A stretch of DNA of 64,000 nt from Acanthochlamys bracteata. Taxonomy: Eukaryota; Streptophyta; Magnoliopsida; Pandanales; Velloziaceae. Below the pieces are notes generated by a model. It was not told the origin of the DNA, did no database searches, and saw only the letters and a list, made by a program, of their open reading frames with translations. A program made the position numbers and the translations under genes. Below, one piece after another: positions 39,490 through 50,101 of the stretch; within the stretch, counting starts at the first letter, position 1; each line of letters begins with the position of its first letter. The DNA is taken from the NCBI GenBank assembly GCA_019914995.1, contig CM034128.1:1304501-1368500 (forward strand), written 5' to 3'.

Positions 39490-39820
39490 AGCCTAGGACC
39501 CGATCTGGTCGGACCGAGCTCGCTGGCAGTGGACGGTGACAGCTTCATCGGAGCAATTAAAACTGCAAGAATGGAGCTAACGTAGGAACGATCGCGTTAC
39601 GGCCAGTTCGGGCGAGAGTTCTGGCGAAGATTCCGGAGACGAGCGCGTTGTGCGGCGTGGCAAGCGGAGAAGATCTCGTCGTGCGGGTGAGCAGATTCAT
39701 TCGGGTGGAGAAAGACGGCAGCACCGGAGGTGGGTGCTCACGGGCGCGCGCGAGAGATGCGAGTGAGATGATGGGCTCCGCGGTCTACAGATTAGGCCGT
39801 CTTGGGCCTAGATGTGGTTA
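39490..39820. other. GC- and CpG-rich island in AT-rich DNA
   Basis: About 330 bases are strongly GC-rich (for example GGTCGGACCGAGCTCGCTGG, GAAGATTCCGGAGACGAGCG, GGGCGCGCGCGAGAG) within DNA that is otherwise mostly A/T. No open frame of note, tRNA or rRNA similarity is visible. It may be a fragment of an LTR or Helitron, or a captured gene piece. Confidence 0.4.
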
Positions 39821-39892
39821 GCCTCTAACCATATCAGTTTAACTGTTAACTATGATTAATTTGAGAGATGAAGTGATTAATGTAGATAGCAA

Positions 39893-40130
39893 ATTAGGGC
39901 GTTTTGGATTGCGTTTTTTTTTTTCAATTTTTTAAAAATATTTTTAATATATATTTTATAAGTATTTTAAAAATTTTATTTAAAATTTAAAAAATATAGA
40001 ACATAATTAGATTTTTTTATTTCATATATTATTTTTTTTTAAATATAAAAATAGAGATCGTTTAAAAAAAAATAAAAATATTTTTTATTCTAAAATTTTT
40101 TTATTTATAACCACTTTCAAACGTTCCTAG
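39893..40130. mobile_element. AT-rich MITE-like element
   Basis: The left end TTAGGGCGTTTTGGATTGCG and the complement of the right end, CTAGGAACGTTTGAAAGTGG, share TAGGRMCGTTT. The central TTTTTAATATATATTTTATA matches other members of the family. Confidence 0.5.
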
Positions 40131-40549
40131 TGTGAAGAGTAGACGTTAAGAAAGCAGCAGCCATATAGCACAGCGTAGCACAGCATGTAGTTATACTTTT
40201 CTATACCCAAGTTCAAGTCAATAGCTTTAGTATATATGCAAGACCTTAAAATAAGCAGTCTGGATCTGAGAATTTGGAGCCAAAATAAGAAATAGCTACT
40301 TACAAAATGTGCATATTTAAAACCTACATCACCACCCAAGTTGATGATGCTATTCTTTTGGTTATGTTGCAAAAAGATGAAACACCTCAAACATCCCGGA
40401 GATGTTCCGAAATATTGTTAAAAATAAAATTTTTAAAGTAAAAATATTTTAAAAAATAAGTTTTATTTTTTAATTTAAAAAAATAAAAATATATAATAAT
40501 AAGATTTTATTAAGTAGATTTTTTTGTATTTTTTAAAATTTAAAATTAT

Positions 40550-41274
40550 TATTGGATATTCAAATTAGACTAGTTCTTAATTAGTAGCGTGTAGGGCTTG
40601 ATCTGCCAAAGTAAAAAATGGATTAGTTTGATAGACTAAGGCCAAATTAGTAGCGTAGGAATCTGAATTGATTCCCAAATAAAAAACAGATTAGATAATT
40701 TAAATGTGGACAGCAACGTATTTTGAACTGATCTAATTGAATCCTGTTTTGATAGGCTTAACACCCCACGTCTTTTAATATTCTTATATTGGGTAGGTAT
40801 TAGAATGAATATGTACTTATGAGTGAGAGATATTAATCTCTAAAAAATTGGTCAAATTTTTTAGTATAGAAATTCAATCATACAATTGGTATCAGAGCCC
40901 AATAGGATTGAGTCACCCGCCGTATTGCTTGTGGAGAGATTGTTTTATTTCTAAATTAGATTAGTTTCGTATTAGTAGCGTGTAAGATTTGATATGTTAG
41001 AGTGAAAACCGAACTAATATGTTGAAATATGGTCGAATTAGTAACGTAGGGATCTGAGATGGTGCCCAAATAAAAAATATATTAGCTAACTTGGAGGTGG
41101 ATCAATAGCTAGTCTTGAATTAGGCCAATTTGATCCTAATTTGATAGGCTTAATAACTCAGGCTTCTAATAGTTTCATATTGACTGAGTGCTGAAATATA
41201 TATGTACTTATAAATAAGGATGTTAATTCTTAAAAGTTGGGCAGATTTTTTTAGTGTGAACATTATAGAATGTA
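40550..41274 (+). mobile_element. TRIM (terminal-repeat retrotransposon in miniature)
   Basis: Two direct repeats of about 330 bases (about 40550-40884 and 40941-41274, offset about 390) flank only some 56 bases. The internal part begins with TGGTATCAGAGC (40887-40898), the primer-binding site complementary to initiator tRNA-Met, two bases after the first repeat ends in CA, and finishes with a purine run (GTGGAGAGAT) before the second repeat starts with TGTTTTATTT. Shared words include TTAGTAGCGTGTA, GTAGCGTAGG/GTAACGTAGG and TGATAGGCTTAA. It encodes no protein. The divergence between repeats indicates an old insertion. Confidence 0.8.
40887..40898 (+). other. tRNA-iMet primer-binding site of the TRIM
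   Basis: TGGTATCAGAGC is the standard plant LTR-retrotransposon primer-binding site. Its place just after the first terminal repeat fixes the element's orientation as plus. Confidence 0.8.
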
Positions 41275-42652
41275 ATGACTTCTTTCTGAAAAAAAATTAA
41301 AGAAAAAAAAGAACTCTACAGCTAGAAATATGTGGGCAAGCAAAGCCTTTCCAAAATCATTAACTTTGCATGAATGTTACTATCAATTGCACTTGATTCC
41401 CACTGGCAAAAGTGATTAGATATGTTGTGTGTGTGAGTGAGAAAAGCATAAGCTTTTTTCTTCGAGAAGCAGAATCTGCTAGGAGTTTTGAAAGATAGCA
41501 TTTTAATTTAAAGCCTGCAAAAAGGAAACGAAAGCAAAATTTCTCCTGAATCAGGTTGAACAAGAAGATCTTGCTTTATCATAATCTGTTTCACATTTTC
41601 TTTCTTTCAAATTTTTTATTATCCCATGCAAACTCTCGAGACATTATTATCCCAAAATCTGAATACGGCCCAAATTGGCCCATCAAAGATTGTTGACGTC
41701 CATGAAATGAGTTTATAAACTGGGCTGTAATAATAAATTGGGCTGGCTATTCATGGACATTTTACTGTTTTAACTTCAGAACAATTAAAAGGCCTTACAA
41801 TTTGGGGTTAAAAATGGCTGATCAAATGGCTCAACCCGGATTGGTCAATAAAGTAATAACTGGCTCGACTCTTACAACCTTGCAAAAACCGGTTTGGGTT
41901 TTAATTAACCGACTGACCAGGATATTAACCGACTGAAATTAAATCCTCTTGGTTTAATTAGTAGTGCGGTCTCGTTTAATTAGTTGCAATACAAACAAAA
42001 CGACGCTGGGTGCTTTTGACATTTTATTTCAAAAAAAAATTATGTAATAAATTTTTTTATTATTTATTTGGTGTAGAAATGAAATGCTCTCATTAAATAA
42101 ATGAATTATTATAACAGATAATTTCCCCACGAACTGCCGCCCTCAGCTCCTATTGAAGTTTATTTTGCAAAACCAGACCATTTGTGATGTTCTTTACTAT
42201 TGCTTTATGCACGAACAATGTTTCTGCGAACTAACTTAAAGTTGGTATCATTTAGAACAAAATTCTGTCATTTAGTCTAGTTATGCAAAGTAAATATTCA
42301 AGATTCAGTTACTACTTATAGAAAATTTTATTTTAATAATTAATAACTTTCTCTAAGAAACCATTACGCAATTAATCTTTGGCTTTCCTTCCGCTCACTA
42401 GTCTTCGCCTTTATATCCTTTCTCGGGATCTGAATTTTTTATTTAAAAGAAAAAAATATAGTTTAATTTTTTAAAAGTTCACTTCTTAGTTGTTCTTGTC
42501 CATGAACTAACAAACAAAGCAAGAAAGGGCAGAGACGAGAGATTAGTAAGAAAAGCAGTCACAATCAAAGAGGAGAGCAAGACAACAAAAGAAAGTTTAG
42601 CATTTTCATCCTTGACCATTGATCTGTTTGTCTTTCTTGTCAAACACTGCCG

Positions 42653-44461
42653 GTAAGCTTCTGCATTCGTTCTTCAATTCTGAGCAAGATCTGCTAATTG
42701 GTTTTTTTGTTTTCCTTTTAGTCCTGTGTATTAGATCTTTTGTTGGGCTCTCTGTTACGAACAGAGTGATTTGATTTGGGTTTAGTGAATCTGTATAACA
42801 TTCTTTCTTGTTCCTGCGAATAAATTTGATTTTTTTTTTTGGTCTGGATTATAAAGTTGTAATCTTTGTTTATGTGAAGATGATAAACTAGAATCTTTTG
42901 ATTCTGTAGTTTAAATTCTTACGAAGGAATTTGATACTTGATAGTATTTAAGGAATATACACGAGTAAAAGTTAACTTCTTTTTAATTGATCATAGCATA
43001 TAGTTGCTCTTGTTGATTGTCTATGTCTGACAAAACTGGGATTTTAAATCTTACTTACCAATCGGTTTTGTTTGATAGATTTCTCTCGGTCATGTTTTCC
43101 TGGATGTTCCAACTACTCGGCTGGTTGGTTTGCTTGTTCATGTGTTTGGAATTAGTTTCTATGTCACTTTCATTATCCTGTCTTGTCTTCATACGTTTCT
43201 GCATATTGATTGGTGGGTCTCTTTGGTTGTCTGTCTTAGTACCAAATTAGTAGAGAAATTGCTCAAAAGCATATCTGCTCCTGATGGACTATATTTGGTT
43301 TAGAACATAATGCATTTCTCAGTTCTTCTTGGAGCCTTCAGCTAAATTGGTCTCTGAATAATTATTTCCTCTTGATTCTACAGTTTCATAAATTCATAGT
43401 TATTTGTGTTTGCTGTAATCTCAGGTAATCATTTGGATTTTTGTTTGTACACTTCGTATTAGAATCTGTTTAATGTTTTATTTTAAATTTGTTATTCAGT
43501 AGCAATCATGCCAGTTCTGGTACTATCTGCAACCTCAAGCTCTTTTTTGGTCATTCACATCTGATAAAAATTTAATCAGATATACCAGTTTGGGAGAAAT
43601 AATAATGCTTTTTACCTTACAAGCGAGAAGCTTAATTGTTTGTTAATGTATCTTAAGCTCGGATGAGGATCTTTTCCTTGATTCATAGTGTTTTATTCTG
43701 AAAAAGCATTTTAAAATAAACATGACACCTCGTGACTACTCGTACTTTTGTTCTTTTCCTCTATTCCCCGCTAAACTTATTTTACTGCTCTGCAAGTTTG
43801 GGTAAGACTGGTTTCATACTGGGTCTTGTATTGACAGTCTTTCTTAGAGCTCTTTCACAAATGACATGCTTGTGAGTTGACCTTTAGCTTTTCTCTGGTG
43901 AAATTAGAATTCATCATGATAGAAAGTTCAGTTTGCTGATGCGAGGTTGATTGCATAAAAGGACTTTATATTGAAATTGCATCAAGTGTAGTCTTGTTGA
44001 AAGTATCTTCCTGGGAAGGTGTATGCAGAAGTCTGTAAACCCCGTCCGCATACTATCTGTTATTGCAAAGTTGCATATATGTATATTGTCGCTTTCAAAA
44101 CTTAAACTCACTACTTATGATTATGGCCTATTTGCAGACTTGCGCCAGGTCATAGCCTGGCATTAGCCAGGTTATATCCAGACTTGTGCCATGTTATACA
44201 TTCCCTTAACTTCATTAAGGTCGAGTTTAAGTAATGCTTACCTTCTAAAGGTCTGACCTCAATTTTTTCTTGAACTGTTAAATTATTTTGATTTTTCAGA
44301 GATCAACTTTAAATGTCAAATTCCAACACTAATTCATTCATTCCATTTCAGTACTTGTTGCCTTTTTCTTCAATCATTCACTTGTTTGAGACTGCAAATA
44401 GCACAGTAGCCTAATAAAATTTATGGTTCTTTAACAAACCTGTGCGTGCTCCTCCTTGCAG
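42653..44461 (+). other. Long 5' UTR intron of the gar2-related gene
   Basis: A donor (CCG|GTAAGC, 42653) and acceptor (TCCTTGCAG, ending 44461) frame a 1.8-kb T-rich sequence with no coding potential. The leader exon before it (about 42480-42652) looks like transcribed plant 5' UTR. Long leader introns often raise expression in plants; that role is inferred. Confidence 0.55.
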
Positions 44462-44540
44462 ATAATCACCTGGGCTTTCTCAAAGGAATGAGCTTCACTT
44501 CACAGTAATTGGCCGCAACTAGAAGAAGTTGTTGCCTGAT

Positions 44541-44600
44541 ATGTATAATGTTGATACTTCATCAGCAAACGAAGAAACACGAGATGTCGAATACCTTTAG
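44541..44600 (+). CDS. Short upstream frame, either a uORF or the displaced start of the gar2-related protein
   Basis: The first ATG after the leader intron opens 19 codons (MYNVDTSSANEETRDVEYL) ending in TAG. Right at its end the main frame opens one base out of step and continues as PLEGKNSEDPKAYKKF without a stop into the main protein. The composition of the short peptide (acidic, Ser/Thr-rich) is like the main protein. A one-base deletion would explain this; a genuine uORF or a sequence error are the alternatives. Confidence 0.4.
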   Translation: MYNVDTSSANEETRDVEYL

Positions 44601-44800
44601 AAGGAAAAAACAGTGAAGATCCAAAAGCATATAAGAAATTTAGCGGTCAAGCAGTACATGATCTGTCTGATAAGTATGCATGTCACAAGAGGGGTGAACA
44701 CTTAGAAGATTTTAGTATTAAATCTGATAGTGAAATTCCCAAGAAAGACACAGATTCTTGTATAGACAGAACTGTTTCTGAGCTCCAGCCCTCACAAACG

Positions 44801-46710
44801 ATGATCTGTTCCAAAGATAGTTCTTATCATGTTGTCAAGGATATATGTATTGACGAAAGAGCACAACCACTTAACAAGATATTGTTGGAAGCTGATAGTG
44901 GAAAGAAGAGTAATCCTTTTCTCTATAACCCTTTTGTTGAAGATGGAACTGATGCGAAGACAGAGGTGGCCTATAATGCACTTGTGGACTCGGAAGATAA
45001 GAAATTATCATCAATAGCTGGGTTTCACATTTCTGTTTTGCATGAGGATATAGACCGTCTACCAGATGTGGGCCTTTATGGACATGGTGGCAAGTTGAAT
45101 TCTCTTGGATATAATCCGTTTGTATTCAATCCATTTGAAACAGATGATTATAATGAAAGGGAAGGTATTTCAAGGAATGCATTTTTTAATCTAGAAGACT
45201 TGAGCTCCCAATTGGATAATGGCATTCGTCTTACTGTTGAGCTTAGCAATGACGCAGATCATAGTTCTATAAAGCAATGCTCTGAAGTAGACGGTGGAAA
45301 AAAATTTGACAAAACTGATGGGAAGCTACATGATTTTGTTACAGAGAAGGCTGATGTTAGCGAAGTACCATCCCAAGATAATCTCAACGCTAATGCAATT
45401 CAGGAGAACTTTCACTTGAGTTGCAGTGATCATCATAAGGAAACTACTGATAGCTTTAGCAAAAATGATGAGGTACAGTATAGTTCTCAAAGATGGTCTT
45501 TCTGAAGTTTTTATATGGGTGTAGGATTTAACATATAGGGAACAAATATTATCCATGTGTTTCACATTCATATGCTATATTATAACACTTTGAATTGGGA
45601 CGACTAGTCACTGTGATTTGTTTTTGGTTTATAGTTTCATAATTTTTGTCCTACCTTTTGAATATGCACTTACTTTATTCGCAATGAGGTAGGAGAAGTA
45701 TCACCTTGTAAAATTTGTTCCTCTGGCTTTCTTCAACTGAAAGTTTTACAAATGTTGATAATAACATCAAATGCATATCTTTAGTTTCTTTAATAAATTT
45801 CTCTTCCGTTATATGCTATCATACTCGTGATGGTTAAAATCTGATAGTAGTTGTCGTTTGTGTTTCTACAATTCATATATGATCGCTGACTTTATTTGCT
45901 GCCTTCAGGTCAATGTAGAAGATGAAAAATCCATTAGCAATAATTTTACTTCTCTGGTGAAGTCTAGTGAAAGTGTCGAGCCCAGGCAAAATGATAAAGA
46001 ACAGAAAGATGAAAATGGAGTGATTGCCATTAATGTCTCTTCTGGAGAAGTGCCTTTGAGTTCGACAGACGGAAGTAGAAGTACAGATGGTCTGCCCCTA
46101 GGACAAATTCTAAGTTCCCGATCTTCAGAAGTTACAAAAGTTGATCCAACAACATTTTCCGCTAGAAGTTCATTTGCACATCTGGACCAAGGAGATTCTA
46201 GTTTATCAGGACCATCTTGTTTATCTGGGAGGATTAATTATTCTGGACAGATACCTTATTCTGGTAGCATATCTCTTCGGTCTGAAAGTAGCACCACCAG
46301 TGCACGGTCTTTTGCTTTTCCTATGTAAGTATACCTTTGTTGAGAAGTTTTAGTGTGACCATATGTTCCACAAATCCATTCATTAACGAGACAATTTCGA
46401 GGCTGGTTACCATTTTCGCAAACAGTCTAATTCGATGATGCTCTTTTAACTTTTCCCCTTTAAATAATCATACGAGTTGCTTTCGTCATTCTACTTTTCG
46501 CTTTTTGTCTATTTCGTGAGGATGATAAATTTATGTCTATGTCAATTAGTCTTCGACATGTTATAGTTTGAGTAAATGTGTGTTTTTACTTTCTTGTGCA
46601 GTCTTCAGTCTGAGTGGAGCAGCAGCCCTGTTAAGATGGCAAAAGCAGACCGAAGGAATCTAAGGAAGCATCGCGATTGGAGGATGAGACTCATATGCTG
46701 TAGATTCTGA
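44801..46710 (+). CDS. '18S pre-ribosomal assembly protein gar2-related' protein, function unknown
   Basis: Exons 44801-45472, 45909-46324 and 46602-46710 give 398 residues from the first in-frame ATG (44801). The same frame is open for some 70 more codons upstream, back to about 44590, with similar acidic composition, so the real N-terminus is probably longer. Visible parts: two blocks each with two NPF motifs (SNPFLYNPFVEDG and GYNPFVFNPFETDD), a long acidic, probably disordered middle, PLGQILSSRSSEV, a SGRINYSGQIPYSGSISLRS block, SFAFPILQSEWSSSPVKMAK and a basic C-terminus ending RLICCRF, where the two Cys could be lipid-modified. The C-terminal blocks match a plant family annotated as gar2-related; that name is historical and no nucleolar role is shown by the sequence. 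Confidence 0.72.
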
Positions 46711-47122
46711 AAGTTTTCCAACTTTTTTTTTTCATTCTTCTTATACATAGAAAAATTCGATTACTATAATTAGTTTTGTTCTTTTCCTGCTCAGTTTTAT
46801 GTCCTGCTTTTCTCTGATGCAGGTAACCGAGGGGCGTAGTTCGATGGTTTTTATGTGTATGTAGAAACTAATGCAATCCATTTTCTTAGAGAAAAAAAAT
46901 TGTATCAAGTCAGATCTTGAACAGTTTGTCAACAATTCAAATCCTGAATAGTTTCAGTTCATTTCTTACATAAGCTCGCTGTGCAGCTTGTGCTATTTGT
47001 CCGATTCATACATTGCACAAGTTGCACTTACATACTCTTGTTTCCTTCTCTCATCAATGAATATATGTACAAATGATATAAACTTTTGATACAATTATCT
47101 ATCCGAATTTTGTTTAACTTTT
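46711..47122. other. Convergent 3' region
   Basis: This spacer separates the ends of the gar2-related gene (+) and the purple acid phosphatase gene (-) and holds both 3' UTRs. No coding frame. Confidence 0.5.
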
Positions 47123-49262
47123 CTACATCGAGACTTTGAGCTTCGTCGAAGTGGTCCACCGGTACAGGACCTTGCCGGAGACATCATAGAACACGACCTT
47201 CACATTGCTGTTCGTCACTTGCATTGACATGAACCCTTGTCCATCGTAAAAGAACTTCAGATCATCGGAGTTGGGAGTGTATACCCCTCTCCACGCCTTG
47301 GATCCTCCTCCGCTTGTGAAGTACTGGAGAAAGCTGCATCAAGAAAAATTTATTCATCTCAACTTAAGCTTTCAAACTGAGCAGTTTCTTCACGGGCAAA
47401 ATTTTACGACAAACATAAATGTTTTACCTGTCACGGCTAGCAATGTGTTCTAGGCAGTGGTCGTGGCCGTTGATGTACATATCCACATTATTCGCCTATA
47501 CAAGTTTTTACGCCACAAAGAAAATAAAATCATATGTAAGGGAATGTATCAAATAAGTAACAGATGGTTAATTGCAACCGGCGTAGAGTTGTAATACCTT
47601 AAGAATCGGAAGAAGGTCTCGCACTAGCTCTTGAGTGTCACCATGTTCGCTAACGCTTCTCAGGGTATGGTGCCCGATGACAAACTTCCATGTCGCAGTT
47701 GATTCTTTCAACTCCGAATCCAAATCCTATACACGCAGATACCGAAAACGTTCTAAAACTTATACCCATTAATTCAATTTTCATTAAAAAATCGAGTATT
47801 GGATTGAAAATACACGTACATCCAGTACATTCGAGATGTACTGATCTCTAGGAGCTACGTCTCTCCAATCATATCGACTATGTCCAGGACTAGTCCAGTA
47901 TTCCATTACGAAAGGCGTCGTATCAATGAAGAAGAAATCGACATTACCTATATATTCAAATTTAAGTAAAGATTTTAAAACAACAACACTAGGTAAAAAG
48001 GGGAATACAAATATGTAGGAATACCATTAATTCTGTACCTGCATTGACAATGAATGATCTCATACAAATCCATCGGCCATCGATGTTCTTAAGAACAGGG
48101 CTCAGTTGAGCTAAGACGTCGCCACGGTAATCATGGTTCCCAAGAACTACAAAATTATTCAAAACATATACATACACGTGAAATAGTTTTATATCTGCAA
48201 AAGTTTCCTAGCTCGTATACGCTACGAAATTTACTTGAATTATGCGAAGTATAATCGCTTACCAGTGTACCATTGTTTCTGTAAGCTCTTAGCAGTGTAG
48301 ATGTTGGTAAATGATTCCTCGAATGCCTTGTCGTCGACGCCTGTTAATCCGTCCTCATAGAAATTATCGCCGGTCGAGATTACGAAATCAATGTCTAGCT
48401 CATCACCAACTCTTCCCATCTGCATACACATTCAGCACAAGTTTCTTATCTGTTTTAGAGTTCTAAGATAGTGAGGTTCGAGTATGTGAAAAAACAAAAT
48501 TACGAGGCCAAATATGCAATTAGATATTATATACGAGGCCTAACTATTGTAAGAAATAGTTTGTCTACCGAGACTGTAATAAAGACAATTTGGTAGCCCG
48601 TTCGAAAAAAATCATAATAACAGAACACGTAACGTGTTTTTTTCAAAAACATTCTTTTGCAAGAAACACAAAAAAATATTCGAAGTTTGATGCTTCTCGG
48701 AAGAAAACAAATAGCTTGAAGGTTGGGTTTGAAGTATTAATTTTCTTTTTTCGACAATCAATCAAGTTCTTTGAAGCAAAATCTATGAAAACGAAAAGCA
48801 TATTCTTTAGAATTAAAATTTCGCAACAAAGGTCTCTAACATATTCCTTCAACACGATCTCACATATACAATAAAAAATTATTTATTTAATTTATTTCAA
48901 GCACACAATTAACGTACCTTTATATGCTAATAACATAAGAACAAAGTATTGAAATTATGTATGAAAAATTAAACCTTTTTTCTTTATTATTCTTAAACAA
49001 AAACCACATATTTTCAAATGCAACATAATTAATTTGTTCGATAGGCGAAAGAGCGTACCTGCTCGGCAACAAAGGATTGATTGTAGAGACCTTTCCTTCC
49101 CCAATCTCCAATAACCAAGATGTTAAGAGACCCATCATTCTTCTCAACAGGGTGTTGTAATCTCTGCAGCTCTGCAGATGCTAAGTTATTAAAGAAGCAA
49201 CAGGAATAGAGCAGCAGAAATGTGAAAACGGCGAAGACGTTCGTAGAAATTTTCTTCCCCAT
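47123..49262 (-). CDS. Purple acid phosphatase, small (PAP17/PAP3/PAP8) type
   Basis: Exons: 49059-49262, 48263-48419, 48039-48146, 47820-47947, 47598-47726, 47428-47495 and 47123-47333, in frame, 334 residues from [10 protein letters not shown]; another in-frame ATG at 49280 would add six. A hydrophobic signal peptide ([16 protein letters not shown]) is followed by the five metal-ligand blocks of the family in order: [26 protein letters not shown] and NGHDHCLEH. Plant members of this size (about 335 residues) are secreted or vacuolar Fe-metal phosphatases that release phosphate from esters; several are induced by phosphate shortage. The exact orthologue cannot be set by eye. All ligand residues are intact, so the enzyme should be active. 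Confidence 0.93.
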
Positions 49263-49280
49263 GAAGGAATAAGTATTCAA

Positions 49281-50101
49281 GAAAGAAGAAGAAGAAATGT
49301 CTAACGATAGAGAGAAGGGAAAGCTTCAATTAATGAAGGGGTCTATATGGAGAATAGAAGAAAAAGAGAAGAACGGTTTCAATTGCTTTGCTTTTAGAAT
49401 TAGAAAACTAAAAAAAATAGAGTATTTATTTGAAATATAAATATGTTTTCTTGTAATACTAATTATAATTTTTTCGAATTTCCTTTTTTTTGACAATTTC
49501 TATGTGGATACGAATTTCTAGCCAAGTGTCTTCCTGGGATTGGTTGAGGAACGGTTGTCGTTTTGTTAGTGCATGGACAGAACAAAAGAATATTAGAATA
49601 TACTTCTGAAAAACAAGACCACTAAATATTCTCAAGAATATTCTATATCCTGCCCCATGTTTTCCACAAATACCCCTAAACAAGCGTCTCGGTATTACAT
49701 AAGCTCCGTTTCAAAACATAAAGGGCGAATCTATCATTCTTTTCTCGAGATTTCGAAGAATGGGTTGGCATGTGCGTGCCGAAAAATCCATTTGCGGACA
49801 TTCATTTTCGCTAGGCAGCTTCTTCATTCACACCAATTATCATCACACAAGTTTGTCAGTAGAATCACTCACAAACATTGTTCTCTTTCTTTTCTACTTG
49901 CCAAAAACTACCCTCGTAACAATTCTCCATTTCAAGCACGGTGTGATGTAGTGTTAGGATTCAAAAGAAAATAAACTATTTCATGATACATGCTGGAATA
50001 TTTATGTTGCTTTACTGTAAACAATAGTAACAACTAAGAGGCAAGCATTTACAGAGTAACATAGACCATTTATCTGAAGATCTCATCAATGTTTCTCCAG
50101 T
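49281..50101. other. Intergenic spacer with PAP promoter
   Basis: It holds the PAP 5' UTR (GA/CT-rich, about 49281-49380) and promoter, then the 3' UTR of the next minus-strand gene (about 49990-50101). The open frames at 49459-49683, 49657-49974 and 49760-49951 show no motif. No other feature is seen. Confidence 0.4.

Larger units (their letters stand above)
33806..42539. other. Repeat-rich intergenic region between KANADI and the gar2-related gene
   Basis: About 8.7 kb with no supportable protein gene. It contains several AT-rich miniature elements, two larger inverted-repeat transposons, (AT)n tracts (34445-34465, 37807-37830), a GC-rich island (39490-39820) and a TRIM. Open frames such as 34826-35224 and 37081-37320 are low-complexity and lack motifs. 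Confidence 0.5.

Noticed and set aside
48590..48874. Overlapping open frames on both strands near 48.6-48.9 kb
   Set aside because: They lie in the long first intron of the purple acid phosphatase gene and have intron-like composition.
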